A DNA stretch of 43,252 nucleotides from JASFHF01 sp050123375 (GCA_050123375.1 JASFHF010000015.1:1-43252); one strand, 5' to 3'. Numbered from the stretch's first letter, positions 1 to 8,349 are shown. Translations and numbers: made by a program. Notes: a model not told the origin generated them from the letters alone.

Positions 1-1
1 T

Positions 2-97
2 GAGGCGCATATTGAAGATAAACTTACTGGCAAAAAAATTAAATTACAAACAAATTTAGATGATTATCACGACAGCGGCATACATGAACATCTTTAA
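2..97 (+). CDS. C-terminal fragment of an unidentified protein
   Basis: A reading frame enters from the left edge at base 2 and stops at TAA 95-97, giving 31 residues that end in DDYHDSGIHEHL. The tail is hydrophilic and carries three His in its last nine residues. I do not recognise the family. The frame could also be chance, because it is short and its start lies outside the window. No terminator hairpin is evident after it. Confidence 0.3.
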   Translation, partial: EAHIEDKLTGKKIKLQTNLDDYHDSGIHEHL

Positions 98-245
98 AAC
101 CGCACTAATTGGCAGAAGTCAGGAAAAAAAATAAACTGTTGTATTCTAAAACTAAAGAAAATGCGATAAAAATTTTATATAAGGAAGTTAGTGCTTAGTT
201 CAAAGGTGAAAAATATTGCTTTGGATGCAGTTTTTAAACTTTTGT
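98..245. other. AT-rich intergenic region
   Basis: This gap separates the left-edge fragment from the stop of the leftward Nramp-like gene. It is A-rich. I see no ORF of note, no tRNA, no strong hairpin and no member of the palindromic families found elsewhere in the window. Confidence 0.4.
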
Positions 246-1487
246 TTACCACAATATTCCGCTGACCGCAGCAATTACTCCGAAAGCTGCAGTAATGAAT
301 AAAACTATTCCGACGATCCAGGCATATAAACCTTTTAAGCGGTATTTATCTGGTAAAGCTTTCAGCGCCAGAAGATATAAAAATGCTAAAACAATTGGTA
401 ATAACAAAGCATTCATGACGTTGATGGCGACGCTTAGATCTACCAAGTTAATTCCGGATTCAATCAAAATAAAGCCTAAAATCAAAGTGGCGCAGTAGAC
501 CACGTAAAACCATGGGGCTTCTTTAGGTTTGTGTTCCAGTGAATGTTTAAAACCGGTAATTTCACCTAATCCCCAGGCAGCGGTTAATGAAACCACAATT
601 GCTGCAACTAAAGATGCGCCAATCATGCCTAAGGCGAAACATAAATGACCGATAGTGGTGCCTAAGTATGGAGTGATTGCTTCGCTAATTTGATGAACGG
701 TCTTTAAAGGTGTTCCAGGATTAGTTTTGCCGATAGTGGCGGCGATAGTAATAATTACCGCAATCATGATTACTTGGGTGATAATTGCCCCGATGGCGGT
801 GTCATAGCGTGATATTTTGAAGTGTTTGGTATTTAAACCTTTGTCTACGATAGCTGATTGTTGATAAAAGATCATCCATGGCATAATCACTGCGCCGATA
901 TTGGCAGCAGCTAGATACAGATAGCTGGAATTATGAATTGGAAAGTAGGTCAATCCATGCAGTATTTCTTTAATTGAAGGATGAGCCATCCAGGCAACTA
1001 CCACAAATACCAATTCAAACAAGCCAATCAAAATCGCACAGCGTTCAACTGAGCGATAAGAACCAGTCAAAACTACAATCATTAGGAAAATAGTTGCAAT
1101 TATCATGGTGATCCAGCTGGGAATACCAAATAACATACCAACTCCTGCTAAACCCACAAATTGCCCAATAATTGCGCCAATACAGGTAATAGTTAGAGTG
1201 GTGATAGAAAACCATGCCCAAAATTTACCAAATTGCTGTTTAATCAATTCTCCGTGCCCCATTTTGGTAACAATGCCTAAACGCACGGTAAGTTCTTGAG
1301 TTATATATAAAATAGGAATCAGGATAATTTGTAGCAAGATCATTTTATATGCCCAAACAGCTCCAGTTTGGGCAGCGGTGATAATACTGCTGGCATCAGT
1401 ATCAGCCAGCATCACCACGATTCCGGGGCCAATAACCGATAGGAATAGTTTTACTTTAAATGGAATTTTTTTTAACATTCTATGCAT
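246..1487 (-). CDS. Nramp-family divalent metal transporter with atypical metal motif
   Basis: A 413-residue polytopic inner-membrane protein with about 11 hydrophobic segments. It is recognisable as Nramp/MntH fold from GPG at residues 20-22, the following TM1 break and the TM6 motif MPWMIFYQQSA starting at residue 202. Canonical Nramp Mn/Fe transporters carry DPGN in TM1 and MPH in TM6. Here TM1 reads ADTDAS (residues 28-33) and TM6 reads MPW, so the DPGN asparagine and the MPH histidine are replaced while an aspartate and the TM6 methionine remain. Such divergent clades include Nramp-related magnesium transporters (family knowledge), so the substrate may be Mg2+ or another divalent ion rather than Mn2+ (inference). 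The start ATG is 1485-1487, with an alternative ATG three codons later; neither has a clear Shine-Dalgarno. It is divergent from the glycosylase gene only 17 bp away. Confidence 0.85.
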   Translation of the reverse strand: MHRMLKKIPFKVKLFLSVIGPGIVVMLADTDASSIITAAQTGAVWAYKMILLQIILIPILYITQELTVRLGIVTKMGHGELIKQQFGKFWAWFSITTLTITCIGAIIGQFVGLAGVGMLFGIPSWITMIIATIFLMIVVLTGSYRSVERCAILIGLFELVFVVVAWMAHPSIKEILHGLTYFPIHNSSYLYLAAANIGAVIMPWMIFYQQSAIVDKGLNTKHFKISRYDTAIGAIITQVIMIAVIITIAATIGKTNPGTPLKTVHQISEAITPYLGTTIGHLCFALGMIGASLVAAIVVSLTAAWGLGEITGFKHSLEHKPKEAPWFYVVYCATLILGFILIESGINLVDLSVAINVMNALLLPIVLAFLYLLALKALPDKYRLKGLYAWIVGIVLFITAAFGVIAAVSGILW

Positions 1488-1504
1488 ATTAATTTGGATG
1501 GGCT

Positions 1505-2155
1505 ATGTTGACAAGTAAATTTTTTAATCAGGATGCAGTATTAGTAGCACAGGGTTTGTTGGGCAAAGTATTGCGGGTCAAATATCGCCAGCAGTGGTTG
1601 TCTGCGGTAGTCATTGAAACAGAGGCATATTATTTGCATGATAAAGCTTCTCATGCCTCACTTGGTTGGACCCAAAAACGTAAGGCGTTGTTTATGCCGC
1701 CTGGAACAATTTATATGTATTATGCGCGCGGCGGAGATTCATTAAATATTAGTTGCAAAGGGCAGGGAAATGCGGTATTAATTAAATCCGCGATTCCTTA
1801 TATTGATAAAAAATCGCCGCAAAAAATAATAAAAATAATGCAAAAACTAAATCCAATTAATAACAAAATACGTCCGCCCGAGAAACTATGTGCTGGTCAA
1901 ACTTTATTGTGCCGCTCCTTAAATCTAAAAGTTCCTGAGTGGGATCAGCAGCAATTTGATAAAAATAAATTCTATGTAGAAGATATAAAATGTTTTCCAA
2001 AAAAAATTATTCAAACTGCGCGTTTAGGAATTCCGGAAGGGCGTGATGGTGATTTATTGTATCGATTTATTGATTATAATAATGCTGCATTTTGTACAGA
2101 TAATCCATTGCGTAAACGTAACAAACCAATAATCAAGGTATATAAATATGAATAA
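1505..2155 (+). CDS. AAG/MPG-type 3-methyladenine DNA glycosylase
   Basis: A 216-residue protein of the Mpg/AAG family, which excises alkylated purines such as 3-methyladenine and hypoxanthine to start base-excision repair. The N-terminal FFNQDAVLVAQGLLGKVL is the usual opening. The catalytic block IETEAY (about residues 37-42), with the glutamate that activates water, is followed by DKASHASLG and MPPGTIYMYYARGGDSLNIS, matching the family's PGxxYVY region. The canonical YGMHxCxN is altered to ARGGDSLNIS. The start at 1505 fits the family N-terminus although the Shine-Dalgarno is weak. The gene ends 8 bp inside the next one, indicating translational coupling with the 5'-nucleotidase. Confidence 0.88.
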   Translation: MLTSKFFNQDAVLVAQGLLGKVLRVKYRQQWLSAVVIETEAYYLHDKASHASLGWTQKRKALFMPPGTIYMYYARGGDSLNISCKGQGNAVLIKSAIPYIDKKSPQKIIKIMQKLNPINNKIRPPEKLCAGQTLLCRSLNLKVPEWDQQQFDKNKFYVEDIKCFPKKIIQTARLGIPEGRDGDLLYRFIDYNNAAFCTDNPLRKRNKPIIKVYKYE

Positions 2156-3653
2156 AAAAATTTTAATTATCATTTTGTGTCTCTTGCCGTTATTGTCATT
2201 TGCGCGAGAAGTTGATGTGTTATGTATCAATGATTTGCATGGTAATGTAATGTCGTATGATAAAAATTTAGGTATGGCGAAACTAGCAACAGTGATAAAA
2301 AATAAAATTAAACATCACCCTAATACTATTGTTGTTTTTGGCGGGGATAATTATGCTGGATCGCCGGTTTCTGATTATTTTCGTGGCGCGCCTGTGACTG
2401 ATTTAATTCATGAATTACATATTACCGCATCAGCGGTAGGTAATCATGAATTTGATAATGGCGTTGCAAATATTTCAAAGCTAGCACATGCTGGACATTT
2501 TACTTTTGTTGCGGCGAACATTTTTAATATGAAAACCAATCAGCCAGTCAAATGGACAAAACCTTATATAATGGTAAAAAAAGGAGGAGTTAAGATTGCG
2601 TTTATCGGTTTAGCAACACAGGAAACTCCATATACTATTGCGCCAGGGGAAGCTAAAGGATTAGTATTTAAAGATCCAGCAAAATGCGCGCAGCATTGGA
2701 TTAATTATTTAAAGGCTGGTCGTGATCCGCAAGGCAAACCTGATATTATTATTGCATTGACTCATATCCCGTCAATACAAGATGGTGCGACTGGAAAAAT
2801 TACTGCTTCTAAGGAATTATTTTCATTATGCAATAACACTAAAGGCTTAGATGCGGTTATTTCAGCGCATTCGCATAAAATTGTACACGGTTTTGTAAAT
2901 CACATTCCGGTGGTGCAAGGATATTGTTACGGCCGCACGATAGCATCTTTAAAAATTAAAATTAATCGCGCTGGGCATGTTGCTAAAATAATTCCGCAAG
3001 TTGATTTAGTTTACAAAAGAAAAAAAGATATTTCACCAGATAAACAAGCAGAAGTCGCTTTAAAACATTATATAAAATTATTGCCGAAAAAATATAAAAA
3101 AGTTCTTGCGGTTTCGACTGGTAAATTTTTGCATAGCACAGAAGATTTAACTTCACATCCTCTAGATACCTGGTTGTGTAGTTTATTGCAAAAAGATTTG
3201 CATACACAAATTAGTATGATGAATGGCGGTTTTGTGCGCGGTGATTTACAAAAAGGTCCGGTAACAATTTTAGAATTAAAACGCATTGCGTATTTTCCTA
3301 ATGAATTAATTACTTTGCGTTTGTCAGGTAGAAATCTTTATAAATTTTTAGAAAAATCTATTCCGCATGGGCTGCAATTTTCCGGAATTAAAGTTTATTA
3401 TAGAAAGCACGCGCGCAAAAATCATCATGTAAAGAAAATTTTATTGGGCAGTAAACCGATCAAGCGTGATAAGTATTATTCTATTGTGATTAATAGTTTT
3501 ATGTTGGCTGGTGGTAATGAAGAAGATTTTTCACATGCAATTGATATTGTGCATACACATAAATCAATTAATAAAGAATTGATGAGATTAATTAAGCAGC
3601 AGAAAATTATTCGTCCTGTAAAAGAATCGAAAAATACTTTAATTTTGATTTAA
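2148..3653 (+). CDS. Secreted 5'-nucleotidase / UshA-like metallophosphoesterase
   Basis: A 501-residue protein with a Sec signal peptide (MNKKILIIILCLLPLLSFA, cleavage after residue 19), so periplasmic or secreted. The N-terminal metallophosphoesterase domain shows the dinuclear metal motifs in order: INDLHGN (27-33), GGDN (about 65), GNHEFDNG (about 98) and the His-containing ALTHIP and SAHSHK. The C-terminal 5'-nucleotidase domain includes MNGGFVRGDL and ELITLRLSGRNL. The family hydrolyses nucleoside 5'-monophosphates and related nucleotides to nucleosides for uptake. It overlaps the glycosylase gene by 8 bp and its 3' end overlaps convergent mutS by 15 bp. Together with the NTPDase at 6985 it could complete ATP to adenosine breakdown outside the cytoplasm (inference). 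Confidence 0.9.
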   Translation: MNKKILIIILCLLPLLSFAREVDVLCINDLHGNVMSYDKNLGMAKLATVIKNKIKHHPNTIVVFGGDNYAGSPVSDYFRGAPVTDLIHELHITASAVGNHEFDNGVANISKLAHAGHFTFVAANIFNMKTNQPVKWTKPYIMVKKGGVKIAFIGLATQETPYTIAPGEAKGLVFKDPAKCAQHWINYLKAGRDPQGKPDIIIALTHIPSIQDGATGKITASKELFSLCNNTKGLDAVISAHSHKIVHGFVNHIPVVQGYCYGRTIASLKIKINRAGHVAKIIPQVDLVYKRKKDISPDKQAEVALKHYIKLLPKKYKKVLAVSTGKFLHSTEDLTSHPLDTWLCSLLQKDLHTQISMMNGGFVRGDLQKGPVTILELKRIAYFPNELITLRLSGRNLYKFLEKSIPHGLQFSGIKVYYRKHARKNHHVKKILLGSKPIKRDKYYSIVINSFMLAGGNEEDFSHAIDIVHTHKSINKELMRLIKQQKIIRPVKESKNTLILI

Positions 3654-6197
3654 AGTTTGTAACTCATACAACACTTCCAACGCTTCTTTAGGTGATAAAT
3701 TATCCGGGTTTATTTCTTTTAATTTTTCAAGTGTTGGATGAATAGGTGGAATAAATAGTTCTTGCTGCTGTGATTTGGCTGCTGTGATTTGTGTTGCGAC
3801 GCTTTGATTTTCCAATTGTATTAATTTATTTTTTGCGGCTTGAATAATTTGACGCGGAACCCCTGCAAGTTGCGCTACTTGAATACCGTAACTTTGATTT
3901 GCTGGCCCTTCCTGTACAGAATGTAGAAATACAATTGAATCATCATGTTCTACGGCGTCTAAATGCACATTAACGATGTTTTTAATTTGTTCTGGTAAAA
4001 TAGTTAATTCAAAATAGTGTGTAGCGAATAAAGTAAAAGCTTTGGTTTGTTCGGCTAAATAAGCGGCGGCAGACCAAGCAATTGATAAACCGTCAAATGT
4101 GCTGGTGCCGCGGCCGATTTCGTCCATCAAAACTAGACTGTTTTTAGTGGCATTATGCAAAATGTTTGCCATTTCAGTCATTTCGACCATAAACGTTGAA
4201 CGTCCGCCGGCCAAATCATCGCTACTGCCGATGCGCGTAAAAATTCGATCAATTGGTCCAATAGTAGCTGAACGTGCCGGAACAAAACTGCCGATATGAG
4301 CTAGTAAAACTATTAATGCAGTTTGCCGCATATAAGTTGATTTTCCGCCCATGTTGGGGCCAGTGATAATTAACATTTTACGTCCGTCATTTAATAGTGT
4401 GTCGTTTGGCACAAATGGATCGGATAAAACCTGTTCTACTACTGGATGACGACCTTCGATAATTTCGATTTTTGGATCACTAATTAATTTTGGCGCGGTT
4501 AAATTTAAAGATACCGCGCGTTCAGCTAAATTATTTAAAACATCAAGTTCTGCCAAAGCTTGTGCGCAAGTTTGTAATGTATTTAAGTGTATAATTAATT
4601 TTTCCAGCAGTTCTTCATAAAGCATTTTTTCGCGTGCCAAAGCTTTGGCACGGCTGCTTAAAACTTTATCTTCAAATTCTTTTAATTCCGGTGTAATAAA
4701 TCTTTCTGCGTTTTTTAAAGTTTGCCGTCGAGTATATTCTGTTGGTGCTGATTTTGCCTGCGCGCGTGAAATTTCAATGTAATAACCGTGTACGCGGTTA
4801 AAGCCGACTTTTAAAGTTGCAATGCCGGTACGTTCGCGCTCGCGTGTTTCTAAATTAATTAAATAATCACTGGCATTTTTGCTTAAAGAACGCAGTTCAT
4901 CTAATTCTTTATCATAACCTTCGGCAATTACGCCGCCATCACGAATTACCACTGGCGGATTATTAATAATTGCGCATTGTAATAATTCATGCAATTCAGG
5001 AAATTCTTTAATTTTTTGGCTAAGTTTTTGCAACAATGATGTGCTATATTTTTTTAATTGAATTTGAATATCGGGTAATAACGCAAAAGTTTCACGTAAT
5101 GCAATTAAATCACGCGGCCTGGCAGATTTTAATGCGATACGCGCTAGAATTCGTTCAACATCACCAATACCGCTCATTAAATTATGTAATGAAGATTCAA
5201 TTAGGTCTTGAATTGCTTGTTGCCGGTTTAATAAAATCGCATGATCGCGCAAAGGCCGATTTAACCAGCGTCTTAGTAAACGACTTCCCATGGTGGTTGT
5301 GCATTGATCAAAAATAGATGCTAAAGTATTTTCATTCTCGCCTTGCAGATTGGTAACTAATTCTAAATTTCGTCTCGTAGTTGCATCTAAAATAACAGCT
5401 TCATCATGACGTTCAACTTGTAAGCTTTTAATATGATGCAATGCGGTACGTTGAGTTTCTTTAGCATATTGTAATAAACATCCAGCGGCAGTTACAGCAA
5501 TAGGATAATCATCAACGCCAAAACCAGTTAGATCCTGGGTTTTAAATTGTTGAGTTAATAATCGTATCGCAGTTTCATGTTCAAAATCCCACGGAGGCCG
5601 TATGCGCAGGCCGCTAAATTGTTGTAATAAATTTGGTTGCGCGAAAGTTTCGCTGATGAGTAATTCGGCTGGATTAATGCGTTCTAATTCACTTAGTAAT
5701 GCATTTTGTCCTGAAATTTCGGCAATTTTAAATCTACCGCTTGCCATATTGAGGGTTGCAATGCCGAATTTATCGTCGTGGTAATGAATCGCAGCCAAAA
5801 GGTTATCTTGATGTTGCTGCAATAAAGCTTCATCACTTACAGTGCCTGGTGTGATAATACGGGTTACTTGACGTTCTACTGGTCCTTTGGATGTTGCGGG
5901 ATCGCCAATTTGTTCACAAATAGCGACTGATTCACCTAATTTAACTAATTTGGCCAAATATGATTCAGCTGCATGAAATGGCACTCCCGCCATGGCGATT
6001 GGCTGGCCGGCTGAATGGCCGCGCTTGGTTAAAGTTATATTGAGTAATTTTGCAGCTTTTTTAGCATCATCATAAAATAATTCATAAAAATCTCCCATGC
6101 GGTAAAAAACCAGCATATCTTTGTGTTGGGATTTGATTTGTAGATACTGCCGCATCATAGGAGTATGTTGCTTCATGTTTGTTGATGATGTTATCAT
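3639..6197 (-). CDS. mutS: DNA mismatch repair ATPase MutS
   Basis: 852 residues, matching the 853 of E. coli MutS. The N-terminal mismatch-binding motif FYRMGDFYELF (Phe-x-Glu within it) is near residue 32. The clamp region contains YYIEISRAQA. The ATPase domain has Walker A GPNMGGKSTYMRQ near residue 615, Walker B LVLMDEIGRGTSTFDG and the FATHYFEL histidine. The C-terminal helices end in ALEVLYELQTLNQN, as in the tetramerisation tail. It recognises mispairs and recruits MutL. The start at 6197 gives ten residues before HTPMM, close to E. coli; ATG at 6176 is an alternative. Its stop lies within the last codons of the convergent 5'-nucleotidase gene. The gene is intact, so the lineage is not an obvious mismatch-repair mutator on this evidence. 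Confidence 0.97.
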   Translation of the reverse strand: MITSSTNMKQHTPMMRQYLQIKSQHKDMLVFYRMGDFYELFYDDAKKAAKLLNITLTKRGHSAGQPIAMAGVPFHAAESYLAKLVKLGESVAICEQIGDPATSKGPVERQVTRIITPGTVSDEALLQQHQDNLLAAIHYHDDKFGIATLNMASGRFKIAEISGQNALLSELERINPAELLISETFAQPNLLQQFSGLRIRPPWDFEHETAIRLLTQQFKTQDLTGFGVDDYPIAVTAAGCLLQYAKETQRTALHHIKSLQVERHDEAVILDATTRRNLELVTNLQGENENTLASIFDQCTTTMGSRLLRRWLNRPLRDHAILLNRQQAIQDLIESSLHNLMSGIGDVERILARIALKSARPRDLIALRETFALLPDIQIQLKKYSTSLLQKLSQKIKEFPELHELLQCAIINNPPVVIRDGGVIAEGYDKELDELRSLSKNASDYLINLETRERERTGIATLKVGFNRVHGYYIEISRAQAKSAPTEYTRRQTLKNAERFITPELKEFEDKVLSSRAKALAREKMLYEELLEKLIIHLNTLQTCAQALAELDVLNNLAERAVSLNLTAPKLISDPKIEIIEGRHPVVEQVLSDPFVPNDTLLNDGRKMLIITGPNMGGKSTYMRQTALIVLLAHIGSFVPARSATIGPIDRIFTRIGSSDDLAGGRSTFMVEMTEMANILHNATKNSLVLMDEIGRGTSTFDGLSIAWSAAAYLAEQTKAFTLFATHYFELTILPEQIKNIVNVHLDAVEHDDSIVFLHSVQEGPANQSYGIQVAQLAGVPRQIIQAAKNKLIQLENQSVATQITAAKSQQQELFIPPIHPTLEKLKEINPDNLSPKEALEVLYELQTLNQN

Positions 6198-6232
6198 AGG
6201 TTAAATCGCAGCATAAAAATTGTAATTAGCTA

Positions 6233-6340
6233 TTATGAGGTTTTGGGTATTTTTTTTCTCCTCCCTGGTACGTCCATGTACCTCCCGCGCTTCCATCCAT
6301 GGGCGCTAGTCGTCGAAAAAAGCTACCCAAAACCTCATAA
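6233..6340. repeat. Palindromic repeat family A, copy 1
   Basis: An approximately 104-108 bp element bounded by a perfect 17-bp inverted repeat, left arm 6233-6249 (TTATGAGGTTTTGGGTA) and right arm 6324-6340. The interior contains nested hairpins: GGTAC/GTACC, GCGC/GCGC and TTTTTTC/GAAAAAA. The interior is almost identical to copy 2 at 6841-6942. It lies between the divergent mutS and cinA-type genes, probably within the transcribed leader of the latter. The family is not one I can name. Confidence 0.85.
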
Positions 6341-6371
6341 CTGCTACATAAATCCTAAAGGAGTTATCTTA

Positions 6372-6842
6372 ATGGATTTCATACAACTTGCAAGTGATGT
6401 TGGGCAGAGATTAATCGAGCAATCTTTGCATGTGGTTACTGCAGAATCATGTACTGGTGGCTGGTTGGCACAAGCGCTTACCTCGGTTGAGGGTGCATCA
6501 GCTTTTTTTGATCGTGGATTTATCACTTATAGTAATGAGTCAAAGGTAGAATTATTAGGAGTTTCTGAGGAAACTTTGGCAAAATTTGGTGCAGTGAGTG
6601 AGCAAGCGGTAAAAGAGATGGCGCAGGGCGCATTAAAATATAGTCGTGCGCAAGTTAGTTTAGCAATTACTGGTTTAGCTGGCCCAAGTGGTGGTGGAGA
6701 AACTAAACCAATTGGTATGGTATGGTTTGGGTTGGTAGGTACTACATTGCCATTGCAGGCGCATTGTCAGCAATTTAATGGTAATCGGAAGCGGGTTCGT
6801 AGTCAGGCGGTAAAGTTTGCTTTGAATATGTTACTTGAATAG
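6372..6842 (+). CDS. CinA C-terminal domain protein (PncC-type NMN amidase)
   Basis: 156 residues, the size of stand-alone CinA-C proteins. TAESCTGGWLAQALTSVEGAS near residues 20-38 is the family signature with the catalytic serine and lysine region, followed by GFITYSNESKVELLGV and the glycine-rich ITGLAGPSGGGETKPIGMVWFG. Members deamidate nicotinamide mononucleotide in pyridine nucleotide recycling. The frame is open from 6243, but those extra codons are pure palindromic repeat. ATG 6372, preceded by AAAGGAG at 6357-6363, is the supported start. The stop TAG overlaps the first bases of repeat copy 2. It is not followed by recA as in many gammaproteobacteria. Confidence 0.9.
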   Translation: MDFIQLASDVGQRLIEQSLHVVTAESCTGGWLAQALTSVEGASAFFDRGFITYSNESKVELLGVSEETLAKFGAVSEQAVKEMAQGALKYSRAQVSLAITGLAGPSGGGETKPIGMVWFGLVGTTLPLQAHCQQFNGNRKRVRSQAVKFALNMLLE

Positions 6843-6942
6843 AAGTTTTGGGTGTCTTTTTTCTCCTCCCTGGTACATCCATGTACCTCCCGCGCTTCCA
6901 TCCATGGGCGCTAGTCGTCGAAAAAAGCAACCCAAAACTTCT
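6841..6942. repeat. Palindromic repeat family A, copy 2
   Basis: A 102 bp element with a perfect 13-bp terminal inverted repeat (AGAAGTTTTGGGT at 6841-6853, complement at 6930-6942). The interior matches copy 1 apart from a few bases, for example GGTACATCC instead of GGTACGTCC. The arms differ from copy 1 (GAAG rather than GAGG) but remain complementary, so both sides changed together. It overlaps the stop codon of the upstream gene and could act as a 3' stabilising or terminating hairpin. Confidence 0.85.
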
Positions 6943-6984
6943 CTAAATGAGAAAAATTTGTATTGTTGAAATAGGGTAAATGAA

Positions 6985-8097
6985 ATGCGAAAAATATTAT
7001 TTTTATTATTATTGTTGGTAGTTAATCCCGTATTTGCTGCTATGCGTTATACAATAGTAGTTGACGCAGGGAGTTCGGGTTCCAGAATTTATCTTTACCA
7101 ATATCAGAAGAGCGGCGTTAATAAAATTTCTGATTTGCAATTGATTACAAGCAAAAAAATTCATCCAGGTTTGTCGAATTTTGTGGATAATTATGCCGGC
7201 ATAGATAATTACATTAAACCTTTGCTGATTTTTATAAAAGATAAACTAAATGCGGGGGTTGATGAATCACAGGTTAATTTTTATTTATTATCGACTGCTG
7301 GAATGCGCTTATTATCTGCAGATCAGCAACAACAAATTTATCAGCATGTTAAGGCAGCGGTAAATAAGTATACAAAATTTAAAATAAAACAAATTGCTAC
7401 TATAACTGGTCAGTGGGAGGCTATTTATGGATGGATAGCTGCGAATCATGATAATCATTCATTAGTTTCGGGGAAAACTATTGGTGTTTTGGATATGGGT
7501 GGAGCGTCTGCTGAAGCAGCATTTGAAATGCGTCCAGGTGCGCGATCATCACATGCTGTGAATTTACGTTTGGGCGCAAATAATTTTTTAGTTTATGCGA
7601 TCAGTTACTTAGGATTAGGACAAAATCAAGTTCGGCATCAATTTACTAATAATGCAAGTTGTTTTGCGCGTGGTTATCCATTACCAAGTGGAGAAATGGG
7701 CGAAGGTGATTATAGATCTTGCGTAAAAGCGATTAGACCATTCTTAGAAGAAGTGCATGATGTTGGTAAGGTAAGACAATTAATTGCGCCGGGCACAAAA
7801 TTTATTGCGGTTTCCTGGTATTATGATTTATTACATTCTAATATTTTTAATTCTGGCGCGGGTTTTACGCCGGCACAATTGTACAATAAAGGTGTACAAA
7901 TTTGTGACCAATCATGGACTAGTCTCAAAATGCAATACGGTGATGATCCTTATTTGTATAGTGCTTGTTTCAATTTGGCATATTTTTATGGATTATTAAC
8001 TCATGGTTTTAAATTCAAAGACAACCATCATTTTAGTACGCTGCGTAATGTTGACTGGGCGTTGGGTGTGGTGGTTTTTCATGCGTATAATGATTAA
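6985..8097 (+). CDS. Secreted NTPDase (GDA1/CD39 apyrase family)
   Basis: 370 residues with signal peptide MRKILFLLLLLVVNPVFA. The apyrase-conserved regions occur in order: ACR1 VVDAGSSGSRIYLY (residues 25-38), ACR2 LLSTAGMRLL (about 102-111), ACR3 GQWEAIYGWIAAN with the catalytic glutamate (about 145), ACR4 LDMGGASAEAAFE (about 169) and ACR5 IAVSWYYDLL (about 273). The family removes gamma and beta phosphates from extracellular nucleotides using divalent metal. Among bacteria it is best known from Legionella pneumophila, where it supports intracellular growth. Four later Cys (FARGYPL and SACFNLAYF regions among them) could form periplasmic disulfides. The ATG at 6985 lacks a strong Shine-Dalgarno. 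It is probably exported and may act on host nucleotides (inference). Confidence 0.93.
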   Translation: MRKILFLLLLLVVNPVFAAMRYTIVVDAGSSGSRIYLYQYQKSGVNKISDLQLITSKKIHPGLSNFVDNYAGIDNYIKPLLIFIKDKLNAGVDESQVNFYLLSTAGMRLLSADQQQQIYQHVKAAVNKYTKFKIKQIATITGQWEAIYGWIAANHDNHSLVSGKTIGVLDMGGASAEAAFEMRPGARSSHAVNLRLGANNFLVYAISYLGLGQNQVRHQFTNNASCFARGYPLPSGEMGEGDYRSCVKAIRPFLEEVHDVGKVRQLIAPGTKFIAVSWYYDLLHSNIFNSGAGFTPAQLYNKGVQICDQSWTSLKMQYGDDPYLYSACFNLAYFYGLLTHGFKFKDNHHFSTLRNVDWALGVVVFHAYND

Positions 8098-8118
8098 TGT
8101 TCCTTAATTAACATTAAA
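8094..8118. terminator. Inverted repeat at the NTPDase stop, possible weak terminator
   Basis: TTAATGTT (8094-8101) and AACATTAA (8111-8118) form an 8-bp AT-rich stem with an 8-nt loop overlapping the NTPDase stop codon. No run of T follows, so termination strength is doubtful. Confidence 0.3.
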
Positions 8119-8178
8119 TGTTCAGTTATTTATCAAGAATCACTTTTCATAAAGATTTTTTTAAAATTTTATTGCAGT

Positions 8179-8211
8179 CTTAATATTTTCTTAAGCTTAG
8201 CCCTTTATAAT
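8179..8211 (+). promoter_or_regulatory. PmrA-box-like operator with -10 element
   Basis: CTTAATATT (8179-8187), two spacer bases, then CTTAAGCTT (8190-8198) form a direct repeat. The first half equals, and the second half matches 7 of 9 positions of, the PmrA recognition repeat known for Dot/Icm effector genes in Legionella and Coxiella (CTTAATATT-N2-CTTAATATT). A perfect TATAAT follows at 8206-8211, so the box covers the -35 region, as expected for an activator. The predicted transcript would start near 8218, leaving a leader of about 130 nt before the giant gene. Confidence 0.6.
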
Positions 8212-8304
8212 GCAGAACATAAAATAATAGCAATAATTCATTTTGCACCAGCGATAAAAACAGGTTATATAACTACAAAACTTATGGATGAAAAATAATA
8301 ATTT

Positions 8305-8325
8305 TGGATGTTGTAAAAGCATCCA
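8305..8325 (+). other. Small hairpin in the leader of the giant gene
   Basis: TGGATG and CATCCA form a 6-bp stem around a 9-nt loop, about 25 bases before the start codon at 8350. It lies just upstream of the GGAG ribosome binding site. Any role is speculative. Confidence 0.3.
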
Positions 8326-8349
8326 TTTCATTACATGGAGGCAATTACT

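Noticed and set aside
3639..3653. Frameshift or broken gene at the 5'-nucleotidase/mutS overlap
   Set aside because: Both proteins end with family-consistent C-termini; it is a simple 15-bp convergent overlap.
6243..6371. N-terminal extension of the CinA-C gene
   Set aside because: The reading frame is open here but lies inside the family A palindrome; the ATG at 6372 has a proper ribosome binding site and matches the family start.
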